Origin: Synoicihabitans lomoniglobus
GTDB lineage: Bacteria > Verrucomicrobiota > Verrucomicrobiia > Opitutales > Opitutaceae
Length of the DNA: 64,000 bases
Assembly (NCBI RefSeq): GCF_029023725.1
Contig: NZ_CP119075.1
Location: 3,405,501 to 3,469,500 of the forward strand
Direction of reading: 5' to 3'
Shown here: positions 37,053-45,998 of the stretch, in pieces
How the letters are laid out: each line of letters opens with the position of its first letter
Position numbering within the stretch: the stretch's first letter is position 1
Translations under genes and position numbers: made by a program
The notes under the pieces: model-generated
Databases searched by the model: none
What the model was told of the DNA's origin: nothing
The model's input: the letters and a program-made list of their open reading frames with translations, nothing else

Positions 37053-38297
37053 ATGAACACGCTCCTTTTCCGCTCCCTGCGGTGGCTCCTAGCCGCCGCG
37101 GCCTTCTCCTCCGTCACCGCCGCCGAGGCCACCCTCACCCTCGCTCCCGTCGACACGGTCAACCGCCCCGGCGTGCTGGCCGTCGATGTCATCGCGATCA
37201 ACCGCTCCGATGTCGCCGTGCCTTCCGGTCTGCCTGACGATGGTTTGATCCCGGTCAGTATCCACGAACGCGACCGCTCCTGGCACGCCACGATGACCGC
37301 GATCGAACCGGGCCGGCCCATGGTCGCGCCGGGTGGATTCGTGGCCGTGCGCTACACGGTCGCGTTGCCCACCGACGCCACCGGTCGCCTCGTCATCGAA
37401 GCCCGGCCGCAAGGCCACGCGCCCATCGCCGCGGTCATCAAACCCGCCCCCGTCCGGCCCGATGCCGACATCGAACTCGCCCGCCCCCTCGTCGACGATG
37501 TTCCCCCGGCCCGGATCGCAGCGTCCGATCCACGTTACCAACCCGCCCCCCAACCCGCGACCGACCTCATCAATCGCGGCTTCCTCAAAAACTTCACCGC
37601 GCACGAACCGATCTACTTCATCTACGGTCCCGACGCCCCCGCCGCCAAATTCCAGTTCAGCTTCAAATACCGCATGGCCGCCCTGTCGGCGGATTCCCCG
37701 GCCGAACTCCCCACCACGCTCCAATTCGGGTTTACCCAGCGTTCCCTGTGGGACATCGACGCCACCTCCAGCCCGTTCTATGATACGAGCTACATGCCCG
37801 AGATCATGATCGAGAAGATCGCCGCGCTGCCGGAGGAGCCCGACCATTGGTTCAACTGGCTCGGAATGCAGGGCGGTTTCCGCCACGAATCCAACGGTCG
37901 CGACGGAGACGTTTCGCGCAGCCTCAACGTCATCTTTGCCCGCGCCGCCCTCGCCCTCGGCGACCCCGCTTCACTGCACCTCGTGATCGCCCCCGAGGTG
38001 TTCACCTACGTCGGCGGACTTTCCAACAACCGGGACCTCACCGATTTCCGCGGCTACGGCCAACTGCGGCTCCACCTGTCCTACGGAGACGGACCGTCAC
38101 TCACCGCCAAGTTTCACACCGGCGATGATCTCGATCATTTCACCACCGAACTGGATCTGCACATCCCGGTTTCGGTGCCGCTCATCGATGCCGAATCGTT
38201 TTTCCTCCTGCAATACTACGAGGGTTATGGGGAGAGCCTCCTCAACTACGGCTCCCGCGACGAATCACTGCGGGCCGGCCTTTCGCTGGTGCGTTAA
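37053..38297 (+). CDS. pldA: Outer-membrane phospholipase A1
   Basis: A 414-residue protein. After a signal peptide (LAAAAFSSVTA) comes an extra domain of about 130 residues, then an OMPLA barrel. The catalytic triad pattern is present: H278 and S280 in FRHESNG and N292 in SRSLN, with the H-to-N distance of 14 residues found in E. coli OMPLA (H142, S144, N156). GFTQRSLWDI and the final aromatic-containing strands fit. It hydrolyses mislocalised phospholipids in the outer leaflet, which agrees with neighbouring envelope-stress efflux genes. It sits between two RND operons with its own 107-bp upstream gap. Confidence 0.85.
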   Translation: MNTLLFRSLRWLLAAAAFSSVTAAEATLTLAPVDTVNRPGVLAVDVIAINRSDVAVPSGLPDDGLIPVSIHERDRSWHATMTAIEPGRPMVAPGGFVAVRYTVALPTDATGRLVIEARPQGHAPIAAVIKPAPVRPDADIELARPLVDDVPPARIAASDPRYQPAPQPATDLINRGFLKNFTAHEPIYFIYGPDAPAAKFQFSFKYRMAALSADSPAELPTTLQFGFTQRSLWDIDATSSPFYDTSYMPEIMIEKIAALPEEPDHWFNWLGMQGGFRHESNGRDGDVSRSLNVIFARAALALGDPASLHLVIAPEVFTYVGGLSNNRDLTDFRGYGQLRLHLSYGDGPSLTAKFHTGDDLDHFTTELDLHIPVSVPLIDAESFFLLQYYEGYGESLLNYGSRDESLRAGLSLVR

Positions 38298-38394
38298 AGT
38301 GGGCCGGGAGACTTCTCCGTCTCTCGCTTCAGTCGGACTGTCCGCTCAACGGGTCAGCAATCGTTCCCATTTTCCGGCCTCCCGCGATTGAGGA

Positions 38395-39735
38395 TTGCTC
38401 GTTTTATGCAACGTTGGGCACGTGCACGCGCCGTCCCGTCCCCCTCTCGCCGGTCCCCCTCCTCTGCCCTGGGCTCGTTTGGCCACGCTGGCGTGCCTGA
38501 TGGCGCTCACGTGGACCGGGTGCTCGAGCCCCGAAGAAGCCGTCATCACCGACACCACCGCACCACCGGTTGAGGCCGTGCAAGCCCGTCGCGGCGGCCT
38601 GCCTCTGTCCGAACGACTCAGCGGCACCATCCGCGCCGACAACCAGGTCGTGCTCTACCCGGAAATCACCGGCCGCATCGCCGAGGTCTTCGCCGAGGAC
38701 GGCGATACCGTCAAAACCGGTGAACCGCTCGTGCGCGTCAACGACGATCAAGTGCGCGAACAGGTCCGCCAGTCCGAGGCCGGTCACCGCATCAGCGCCG
38801 CCCGCCTCCGTCAGGCCCAGGCGCGTCTCGCCGAAGCCGAGGCCCAGGCGCGCCGCTCGGCCGAGCTCAATGCCCGCAACCTCGTCTCCGATCTCGAATA
38901 CGAAACCCTCGCCGCCCAGCGCGAATCCGCCGCCGCCGATGTCGAACTCGCCGAGGCCGAGCTCGAACAAGCCGCCGCCGGCCTGGCCGAACGACGCGAC
39001 TTGCTGTCCAAGGCCATCGTTCGCGCCCCCGTGAATGGCATCGTCGGCAGCCGCCGCGCCGAGGTCGGCATGCAAGCCTCGCCCGCCGCCCCGCTCTTCA
39101 CCCTCGGCGATCTCTCCAACCTTCATGTGCGCGTCAATCTTACCGACGCCATGATCGGTTACATCGAAGTCGGTCAATCCGCCAATCTCATCGTGGAGGA
39201 CTTCCTCGGTGACACCGAACCTCTGGCCGGGCGCGTAGCCCGCATTTCCCCGTTTCTCAACGAGGTCACCCGTAGCACCGAAGCCGAGATCACCATCACC
39301 GCCTCCGACTCCCGCCTGCGGCCCGGCATGTTCCTGCCGGTCGACATCCTCTACGGCGAAAGCCAGCAGGCGACCCTCGTGCCCACCAGCGCCCTCTTCA
39401 CCGATCCCAACACCGGCCGCGAGGGCGTGTTCGTGCTCACGGGTGAGCCCCTCGACCCGGCCGCCGTGCAACAACGCCCCGACGCGTTGTCCGCCCCACG
39501 CGACGTCGAGTTTCGCCCCATCTCTGTCATCGCCCGCGGCGCTCAGGAAGTCGCCGTCGCCGAGGTCAACGCCACCGACTGGATCGTCACGCTCGGCCAA
39601 GATCTGCTCTCCGCCAACGCTCGCACTCAAGCCCGCGCCCGTCCGGTCACGTGGAGCCACGTGATGGAGCTGCAGGGACTCAACCGCGAAGACCTCCTGC
39701 TCGAGGTCCTCGAAGCCACCGGCCGCGACTCGTAA
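38395..39735 (+). CDS. RND efflux periplasmic adaptor lipoprotein, second system
   Basis: An adaptor of about 440 residues with lipobox LTWTGCSS. Barrel-sandwich domain (LYPEITGRIAEVFAEDGDTVKTGE in parts), coiled-coil hairpin, SKAIVRAPVNGIVGSRRAEVG and the beta-barrel VEDFLGDTEPLAGRVARI are visible. The start is uncertain: TTG at 38395 or GTG at 38422; the region before the hydrophobic stretch is proline-rich. It pairs with the transporter that starts 69 bp downstream. Confidence 0.85.
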   Translation: MLVLCNVGHVHAPSRPPLAGPPPLPWARLATLACLMALTWTGCSSPEEAVITDTTAPPVEAVQARRGGLPLSERLSGTIRADNQVVLYPEITGRIAEVFAEDGDTVKTGEPLVRVNDDQVREQVRQSEAGHRISAARLRQAQARLAEAEAQARRSAELNARNLVSDLEYETLAAQRESAAADVELAEAELEQAAAGLAERRDLLSKAIVRAPVNGIVGSRRAEVGMQASPAAPLFTLGDLSNLHVRVNLTDAMIGYIEVGQSANLIVEDFLGDTEPLAGRVARISPFLNEVTRSTEAEITITASDSRLRPGMFLPVDILYGESQQATLVPTSALFTDPNTGREGVFVLTGEPLDPAAVQQRPDALSAPRDVEFRPISVIARGAQEVAVAEVNATDWIVTLGQDLLSANARTQARARPVTWSHVMELQGLNREDLLLEVLEATGRDS

Positions 39736-39804
39736 CCCTCTGCTCCGCGTCGGCTTCGCGCCTCCTCTCGTCTTTCCGTTTTCAGCGCTTCCGCTTTCCC
39801 TCCC

Positions 39805-42800
39805 ATGCCTCTGACCGAAACTTCCGTTAAGCGGCCCGTCGCCACCGCGATGGTCTTCTTGATCATCATCACGCTGGGTATCTCGGGTCTGCGTCACCTG
39901 CCGATCGATCTGCTGCCCCCGATCGAATTTCCCCAACTCACCGTCGCCATCGACTACCCGGGAGTCGGCCCGCAGGAGATCGAGGAAATCATCACCCGCG
40001 AAGTCGAAAACGCCGTCTCCGGCGTGCCCGGCGTCGAACAGGTGCGCTCGCGTTCCGAGGAGGGTGAATCCCGCGTCACCCTCGACTTCACCCGCGGCAC
40101 CAATCTCGACGAGGCCGCCAACGATCTGCGCGCCGCCCTCGAACCCATCCGCGACGACCTGCCGCCCGACATCGAGCCGCCCCGCGTGTGGAAGTTCAAC
40201 CCCAACGACTTTCCGGTCGTCATCGTCGGCGTCACCTCGTCCACGTGGGACCTGCAGGAACTCACCCTGATCCTCGATCGCGAGATCACCAAACGCTTCG
40301 AGCAACTGCCCGGCGTCGGTCGCGTCGATGTCTGGGGCGGCGTCGAACGCCAGGTGCGCGTTGATCTCAAACGCGATCGGCTCAACGCCAGCCAACTCTC
40401 CTCCGCCGATGTGCGCGCCGCCCTCACCGCCGGCAACGTCAACCTGCCCGGCGGCAACGTCGTCTCCGGCGTGCAGCAGCTCTACGTGCGCACCCTCGGC
40501 GAATACACCGATCTCGAGCAGGTGCGTTCCACCGTCGTCAGTCGCCGCGATGGCAAACCCATCCGCGTGGGCGACGTGGCCGACGTCTCCTTCGGTTACG
40601 CCGACTTCGAGCGTCTCGTCATGATCGACGGCAAACCCATGCTCCGCATTCCCGTGCGCAAGCAAAACGGGGCCAATACCGTCGCGGTCTCCGCCGCCGT
40701 GCGCGCCGAAGTCGATCGCATCAATACCGAGCGGCCCGATCTGCACATGTTGATCGCCACCGACCAGTCGACTTTCATCGAGGGCTCGATCAGCAACGTC
40801 GCCAACTCCGCCGGCTGGGGCGCCCTCTTCGCCGTGGGAATCCTCTACGCGTTCCTCCGCCGCGGTTCTTCGACCTTCATCATCGCGGCCGCCATACCCA
40901 TCTCGATCATCGCGACGTTCGGCCTGCTCTACTTCAATGGGCTCACGCTCAACCAAATGAGCTTCGGCGGACTCGCCCTCGGCATCGGCCTCGTCGTCGA
41001 CAACGCGGTCGTCGTGCTCGAAAACATCACCCGCCTCCGCGAGGAGGGCAAAGACCGCCAGACCGCCGCGCTCATCGGCACCAAGGAGGTCGCCGGCGCC
41101 ATCGTCGCTTCCACCCTCACCACCACGGTCATCTTCCTGCCGGTCGTTTTCATGCGCACCGTCACGGGCGTCATCTTCCAACAGCTCGCCCTCGTCGTCG
41201 TGTTCGCGCTGTTCTGCTCTCTGCTGGTCGGCCTCACCCTCGTGCCCATGCTCGCCAGCAAACTGCTCGACCGCTCCGGCAAAGCCGCTCGCGCCAAACA
41301 ATCCGCCGCCGCCAAATCCGCCGCGCCCTCCGGTTTCAGCGCTGTCGAACATCGCTACGCCCGCGTGCTCGGCTGGGCTATCCACCACAAACCCCGCGTC
41401 ATCGGCGGTTCGTTGCTCGCTGTCGCCATTGCTGCCCTCGCCTTTCCCCTCATCCCCGTCGAACTCGCTCCGCAGACCGAAGCCGACGAGATCGATGTCG
41501 ATATCCGCATGGCCGACGGCACCAACATCGCCGTGCTGCGCCGCTACCTCGCCGAACTCGAAGCCATCGTCGCCGTCAATGTGCCCGCCGAGGCCATTCG
41601 CCACTTCTCCCAAGAGATCCGCGACGGCCGCGCCGAGGTCGAGATTGCCATGGCGCCCGACAGTCCCATCTCCGCCGCCGACCTCGCCGATCAACTCCGC
41701 GCCGCCACCGACGGACGCATTCCCGGTGCCGACATCCGCGTCGACGCCCAGTCCGGTCTCTGGATCCTGCGCATGATCTTCCGCGGCAGCGGCGGCAACG
41801 AGGACGTCTCGCTCCAACTCCGGGGCTACGATCTCGATCAAGCCCAGCGCGTCGGCCGCGAAATTCAAAAAGCCATCGAAACGCTCTCCGGCATTGAGGG
41901 CGTGCGCGTCGGCCGCGAGGAGGGCCGGCCCGAGCAAAACCTCATCTTTAATCGCGAAAAACTGGCCGAACTCGGCCTCAACATCCGCGAAGTCGCCTCC
42001 ATTCTCCAGACCAACGTCGGCGGCAGTCGGGCCGGTGCGTATCGGATTGGTGGAGACGAGTTCCCCATTCTCGTGCGCCTGCGGGCCCAGGATCGGCAAA
42101 GCGTGCAGAGTCTCGACAACATTCCCGTCCGTCTGCCGTCCGGTGAGACCATTCCGCTCTCGGCCGTCGTCGACAAGGAGGCCAGCCGCGGCCCGCCCGA
42201 GATCGACCGCATCAATGGCCAACGCATCACCTATGTCACCGCCAACCTCGCCAAAGGTGTCGCCCTCGGCGACGCCGTGGATCGCATTCGCGCCCGCCTG
42301 AGCGACGTCACCATCCCGCCCGGCCTATCGCTCTACTTTGGGGGCGCCTACGAGGAGCAGGCCAAGTCCGCCGCCGACTTCCGCCTGTCCATCATGATTG
42401 CGATTTTGTTGATTTACATGGTCATGGCGGCGCAGTTCGAACGCTTCCTCGATCCCATGGTCGTCCTGTGTTCCGTGCCACTCGCCCTCATCGGCGTCGT
42501 GCCCACGCTACTGATCACCGGCACCACCATCAACATGCAGAGCTTGATGGGACTGATCATGCTCACCGGCATCGTGGTCAACAACGCCATCGTGCTGGTC
42601 GACTATATCAACCTGCTACGACGCGACGAAGGTCTGGCCATGGCCGATGCCGTGCAAAAAGCCGGTGCCCGCCGCCTGCGTCCGATCCTGATGACCACGA
42701 TGACCACCGTGCTCGGCCTGCTGCCGCTCGCCATCGGCTGGGGCACGGGAGCCGAGATCCAAGCCTCGCTCGCCCGCGTCGTGCTCGGCGGACTGGTCGC

Positions 42801-42936
42801 GTCGACCCTTGTCACCCTGATCTTCATCCCCGTCCTCTACGTCGGCAGCCACGACCTCCTCGCCCGCTGGAAAGCCCGCAAGAGCGATCAAAGTTCAGCG
42901 CTCAGCGGTCGCCCCGCCCCCGCCACCGGCCGGTAG
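39805..42936 (+). CDS. RND efflux transporter, second system
   Basis: A 1043-residue HAE1-like transporter (SVKRPVATAMVFLIIITLG; LPPIEFPQLTVAIDYPGVGP; GLVVDNAVVVLENITRLRE with a D-N pair in TM4; TGIVVNNAIVLVDYINLLRR in TM10). TM4 has only one Asp of the AcrB Asp pair, as in many CusA/MdtBC-like and Planctomycete-type RND proteins; substrate uncertain (drugs, lipids or hopanoids). It has no outer-membrane channel gene of its own here, so it may borrow the channel at 35560. Confidence 0.9.
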   Translation: MPLTETSVKRPVATAMVFLIIITLGISGLRHLPIDLLPPIEFPQLTVAIDYPGVGPQEIEEIITREVENAVSGVPGVEQVRSRSEEGESRVTLDFTRGTNLDEAANDLRAALEPIRDDLPPDIEPPRVWKFNPNDFPVVIVGVTSSTWDLQELTLILDREITKRFEQLPGVGRVDVWGGVERQVRVDLKRDRLNASQLSSADVRAALTAGNVNLPGGNVVSGVQQLYVRTLGEYTDLEQVRSTVVSRRDGKPIRVGDVADVSFGYADFERLVMIDGKPMLRIPVRKQNGANTVAVSAAVRAEVDRINTERPDLHMLIATDQSTFIEGSISNVANSAGWGALFAVGILYAFLRRGSSTFIIAAAIPISIIATFGLLYFNGLTLNQMSFGGLALGIGLVVDNAVVVLENITRLREEGKDRQTAALIGTKEVAGAIVASTLTTTVIFLPVVFMRTVTGVIFQQLALVVVFALFCSLLVGLTLVPMLASKLLDRSGKAARAKQSAAAKSAAPSGFSAVEHRYARVLGWAIHHKPRVIGGSLLAVAIAALAFPLIPVELAPQTEADEIDVDIRMADGTNIAVLRRYLAELEAIVAVNVPAEAIRHFSQEIRDGRAEVEIAMAPDSPISAADLADQLRAATDGRIPGADIRVDAQSGLWILRMIFRGSGGNEDVSLQLRGYDLDQAQRVGREIQKAIETLSGIEGVRVGREEGRPEQNLIFNREKLAELGLNIREVASILQTNVGGSRAGAYRIGGDEFPILVRLRAQDRQSVQSLDNIPVRLPSGETIPLSAVVDKEASRGPPEIDRINGQRITYVTANLAKGVALGDAVDRIRARLSDVTIPPGLSLYFGGAYEEQAKSAADFRLSIMIAILLIYMVMAAQFERFLDPMVVLCSVPLALIGVVPTLLITGTTINMQSLMGLIMLTGIVVNNAIVLVDYINLLRRDEGLAMADAVQKAGARRLRPILMTTMTTVLGLLPLAIGWGTGAEIQASLARVVLGGLVASTLVTLIFIPVLYVGSHDLLARWKARKSDQSSALSGRPAPATGR

Positions 42937-42952
42937 ACCACGCCTCCGTTAG

Positions 42953-43166
42953 TTTTTTAACCACAGATGGCTTCACTACCGTTACGCACTGCTCTCTATT
43001 AAAATTCAGTTGAGCCGCCAACACCGTCCCACGGAATTTCAGATCTGTCCCGCCCTGCGGGATCTGGGTTTATCTGTGTTCATCTGTGGTAAAAAAAACA
43101 GCAGGCTGACCGCCTCTGCTCTCTCTGTTTCCTCCTGTTAAACCAGCAGCCTAATTGAGCTGACGG
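42953..43166. repeat. AACCACAGATGG-family inverted repeat (copy B) with tail
   Basis: The left arm TTTTTTAACCACAGATGG (42955-42970) is cut by a CTTCACTACCGTTACGC insert that also occurs in copy D. The right arm TTTATCTGTGTTCATCTGTGG ends at 43089 and is followed by AACAGCAGGCTGACCG and, after a CTGTTTCCTCCTGTTAAACC block, by a second GAGCTGACGG motif. No gene is present. Confidence 0.75.
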
Positions 43167-43169
43167 CCT

Positions 43170-43886
43170 TCACTCGCCGAGTGCTTCGCGCAGCCGCGCG
43201 AGCTCGGCTTTCAGTTCCGCGACCTGCGTCTCCAAAGTTGCGATACGCGCCTCCGCTTCCGGCGGCAACGTCAGCGCCACCTTCACCGTCGAGGATCGAC
43301 CTCCTTCGGCACTGCCTCCCGTAGACTGCTCGCTGGCGAGCGCTCCCGCCACCGGGTCCTCGGCGATGAGCTGCCCCCAGCGCGCCTCCTTCTGTCCCGG
43401 CTGACGCTCCAGCTTGCGCACCAGAGCCCCCGAGCCCCGCGTTGTGAGATCGTTTAACACGGCCTCAAACTCCGCCAAGTCGGGGATCGCCACCAAGCGC
43501 TCGCAATTGCCGCGCAAGCCCGCCGCTGTTTGTGGCCCCCGCAACATCAGTTCGGCGAGCAACGCCACCGCCACCGGCTCCACCGGCCAGGCTTCGGTGA
43601 ACTTGTGCCGATACTTCACGGAGCGTGCGCCCGCGCCCGAGAACAACGTGACGAGATGTTTCGCCCGCAGCAGCTCGATGGCCGCCGCGACCTCCTCCTC
43701 GCCCACACTCATGAGCGGCGCCCGATTGTTCTTCTGATTGCAGGCATTGATCAACGAGTTGAGCGACAACGGATACACATCCGGCGTCGTCGCCTCCTTC
43801 TCGATCAAACACCCCAACACCCGCGCCTCCAACGGCGAGAGCACGACGTCATTCGTTTCGGGAGCAGCAGCCGCATTCGATTCCAT
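43170..43886 (-). CDS. YceH-family (DUF480) protein
   Basis: A 238-residue protein with the two winged-helix domains of the YceH family (LSPLEARVLGCLIEKEATTP; YPLSLNSLINACNQKNNR; VTLFSGAGARSVKYRHKF; VALLAELMLRGPQTAAGLR) and a C-terminal coiled coil (IATLETQVAELKAELARLRE). Role unknown; a DNA-binding protein is likely from the fold. The ATG at 43886 is chosen. A stretch at 43321-43347 within the linker reads GTAGACTGCTCGCTGGCGAG and looks like a captured REP hairpin. Confidence 0.88.
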   Translation of the reverse strand: MESNAAAAPETNDVVLSPLEARVLGCLIEKEATTPDVYPLSLNSLINACNQKNNRAPLMSVGEEEVAAAIELLRAKHLVTLFSGAGARSVKYRHKFTEAWPVEPVAVALLAELMLRGPQTAAGLRGNCERLVAIPDLAEFEAVLNDLTTRGSGALVRKLERQPGQKEARWGQLIAEDPVAGALASEQSTGGSAEGGRSSTVKVALTLPPEAEARIATLETQVAELKAELARLREALGE

Positions 43887-44221
43887 GCTTCGAGTGAAAC
43901 GATTTCCCTTCTCGCAATGCAATCGCCGTCGCCAATGCCATGGCGATCAGGACCGTGACAACCTGACCATTCTGACGCATTTTAACCACAGATTGACACA
44001 GATTAACACGGATTCGGATTTCTGAATATACTTGGTCACAAGCGCGATTCTTAACGGTAGTGCCTCGTGCCGCCGAAGCCTGGGCGAAAGAGGATCTGTG
44101 GTTAGAAACAAACGGGCTGACCGTTGCTCTGGGATGCCAGCGAATTCGTAGTCGGCTTGTCAGGCTTGAGGCGAAAAAGTCGGGTCGTTGACTTACCCAA
44201 ACAATCGCTCACGTTTACGAC
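43887..44221. repeat. Intergenic region with inverted repeat copy C
   Basis: A 335-bp gap. From 43981 it holds a diverged copy of the AACCACAGATGG family: TTTAACCACAGATTGACACA at the left, a nested insert including GCCGAAGCCTGGGCGAAAGAG, and GGATCTGTGGTTAGAAAC followed by GGGCTGACCG at the right (to about 44123). The first 90 bp hold nothing recognisable; it may include the antitoxin promoter. Confidence 0.65.
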
Positions 44222-44440
44222 ATGCCCAACGTGATGGAGCGCTACCCGGATCTCGCCAACGCCACTCCCAACGAGAAACTCGCTCTGATCGACGAGCTGT
44301 GGCTTTCGATTCGAGAATCAGCGACGGAAATCATCACTTCCGAGCATCAGGCTGAACTCGACCAGCGCATAGCAAAAATTGACGCCGACCCGACTCTGGC
44401 GATGGATCCCGGCACGGCTCGCGGCTTGCTGAAACCCTGA
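44222..44440 (+). CDS. Addiction-module antitoxin (PF09720 type)
   Basis: A 72-residue acidic protein matching the unstable-antitoxin family: TPNEKLALIDELWLSIRES, then EHQAELDQRIAKIDADP. It belongs to a ParE/RelE module whose toxin reading frame follows immediately (TGATG overlap). Because that toxin is interrupted, the antitoxin is probably a relic or now acts on other toxins. Confidence 0.8.
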   Translation: MPNVMERYPDLANATPNEKLALIDELWLSIRESATEIITSEHQAELDQRIAKIDADPTLAMDPGTARGLLKP

Positions 44441-44760
44441 TGAAACCCCTCCGGGTTGCTCCGTGGGTCGTCATCGAGGATCTGCAATCAATCTACGATT
44501 TTCACAAGGCGCACTCGATTTCCAAAGCGCTTCGCATCGTCGAAGAGTAGGATCAAACCATCGCATCGCTGGTCGAAAATCCCCGGATATTTCGGCAGCG
44601 TGAAAACGGCTGGCGCGTGTATCCCTTCAAGTCCGGCCCCTACCTGCTCTTCTATCGTGAACTCCCCACCATGTGGATTGTAGCCGGGCTGTTTCACGCC
44701 ATGCGCTCACCACGCTGGCTCCATGAGGAACTCGACAAACTTTCGAGTCGCCTGCAGTAG
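44440..44760 (+). pseudogene. ParE/RelE-type toxin interrupted by an in-frame amber stop
   Basis: The frame overlaps the antitoxin stop by one base and would code for about 106 residues: MKPLRVAPWVVIEDLQSIYD, then SISKALRIVEE, TAG at 44548-44550, then DQTIASLVENPRIFRQRENG, WRVYPFKSGPYLLFYRE, MWIVAGLFHAMRSPRWL. The part after the stop has the typical RelE/ParE core (PYLLFYRE, and a GLFHAMRSP end strand), so only one substitution has broken it. Without suppression no toxin is made. Confidence 0.8.
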
Positions 44761-44942
44761 CACCTCCGCTCCCCGAACGATCACCTATTCGTCCGCCTTG
44801 CAAAGGTAGGCCGCCAGCTCGCTGGCGCTCTCAAAGCCCAAAATTCGCGCCATCCCCAACATTCTTCGTGCCGCCTTCGAGCCCACCCGATGGCTTACTT
44901 TTGGTAAATGTCTTATTTTATTAGCAGGCCATCCTTCTTTCC
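44761..44942. repeat. Intergenic region with one REP element
   Basis: A REP of the form GTAGGCCGCCAGCTCGCTGG plus CGC lies at 44806-44828 on the + strand. An AT-rich segment near 44895-44925 (TTTTGGTAAATGTCTTATTTTATTAGCAG in pieces) may carry the promoter of the next module. Confidence 0.55.
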
Positions 44943-45245
44943 ATGCCCGGAAAACGCGCCAAACAGACGGTTTGTTTCACGACCAAAGGTCAGATCGTGA
45001 TTCCCGCCGCGCTGCGAAAATACTTCCAGATCGAGAACGGTTCCGAAGCCATCGTCGAAGAAACCGCCGACGGTATTCTGCTGAGACCTGTCACCGCTTG
45101 GTCGATCAAACGGGCGCGCGGCGTCGCCAAGAAAGCCACGGCGACCGGCTCGGATTTTGCGACTGAGTGGGCCAAGCAAAAAGCCGAGGAACGCGACTTG
45201 GAAGACGCGAAAAATGCCCGCCTCTCCTCACGTCGTTCTCGATAG
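44943..45245 (+). CDS. AbrB/MazE-type antitoxin (VapB)
   Basis: A 100-residue protein with an N-terminal SpoVT-AbrB swapped-hairpin domain (TVCFTTKGQIVIPAALRKYF; SEAIVEETADGILLRPV) and a basic/acidic tail that would bind the toxin. It overlaps the PIN-domain toxin by 32 bp, a tight toxin-antitoxin arrangement. It would bind its own promoter and neutralise the toxin. Confidence 0.85.
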   Translation: MPGKRAKQTVCFTTKGQIVIPAALRKYFQIENGSEAIVEETADGILLRPVTAWSIKRARGVAKKATATGSDFATEWAKQKAEERDLEDAKNARLSSRRSR

Positions 45246-45624
45246 TTTCGCGCTCATCACCTACCTGCGCGACCAGCCCGGAGCGGATCATGTCGAGCAG
45301 CTCATGCAGGAGGCGGCGACCCAGCAACGGACGCTATGGATGACCAAGGTCAACTACGCTGAAGTGCACGACATGCTCGTGCGCGAAGAAGGCGCGAAGA
45401 TATGGACCGACTGCGAAGCTGCGATCGACGGCCTGCCCATCCGATTCGTCTCCGCCGACCGATCACTCGCCAACCGCGCCGCCCAATTCAAAGCCGCCCA
45501 CAAACTCAGTCTCGCCGACGCCTTCTCCGCCGCACTGGCCCAAACATTGGACGCTCTCCTCGTCACCGGCGACCCAGAGTTTACGCCACTCGCGGAGGAG
45601 ATCAAAATCGACTGGCTCAACTGA
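45214..45624 (+). CDS. PIN-domain toxin (VapC)
   Basis: A 136-residue PIN nuclease. The acidic active-site residues are visible: D in VVLDSFALITYL, E in VNYAEVHDM, D in SLADAFSAALAQ and D in VTGDPEF. VapC toxins cut initiator tRNA or rRNA loops. The start is the ATG at 45214, inside the antitoxin gene; the longer TTG-started frame from 45157 has no support. The module seems intact. Confidence 0.88.
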   Translation: MPASPHVVLDSFALITYLRDQPGADHVEQLMQEAATQQRTLWMTKVNYAEVHDMLVREEGAKIWTDCEAAIDGLPIRFVSADRSLANRAAQFKAAHKLSLADAFSAALAQTLDALLVTGDPEFTPLAEEIKIDWLN

Positions 45625-45842
45625 AACCGACCCAACCTTCGTGGTCTCAAACGGTAAGCCGCCAGCTTGCTGGCGCTCATCACCGGACCGGCAAACCTCT
45701 GCCCGTTCGTTCCCCAACCACGCCGCCCACGCGCTCGGTGAGAATCTCAGCGTTTTGGGTTTCAGCATTTCGACACGAGTTGCCCATGAAATGCTACTTA
45801 TAGTCCGTGGTCTGATAGTCTGCATTCGGATACTCTGAGCCC
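45625..45842. other. Intergenic region with REP-like hairpin
   Basis: At 45654-45678 a REP-like hairpin, GTAAGCCGCCAGCTTGCTGG followed by CGCTC, has GTAA instead of the GTAG foot. The remaining bases hold nothing recognisable. Confidence 0.5.
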
Positions 45843-45998
45843 ATGCCACCACGGGAGCCCGTCCTTCAGAAATTTGGACACAACGTTAGGGAAAAACGCG
45901 AAGCACTAGGCCTCTCTCAAGAAGCCTTGGCCCATGCCGCCGAACTCGACCGCACCTACATCGGCGGCATCGAACGCGGTGATCCCCATCAACTTTGA
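45843..45998 (+). pseudogene. Truncated XRE-family HTH regulator
   Basis: A 51-residue frame, MPPREPVLQKFGHNVREKRE then ALGLSQEALAHAAELDRTYI and GGIERG, matches the helix-turn-helix of restriction-modification controller-like XRE proteins. Homologues continue with a fifth helix (ERN..SL..L..IA.AL). Here the similarity stops at GGIERG (about 45980) and the frame runs into DPHQL and a stop. The break coincides with the 3' end of the oppositely oriented HNH gene (stop at 45989), whose insertion or recombination probably removed the rest. Confidence 0.7.

Noticed and set aside
38404-42222. A very long open frame on the minus strand (over 1200 codons) opposite the second adaptor and RND transporter genes.
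   Set aside because: It is antisense to two well-supported genes and its translation is low-complexity (rich in Gly, Asp, Glu, Val), as expected from the high-GC complement of an Ala/Arg/Leu-rich gene.
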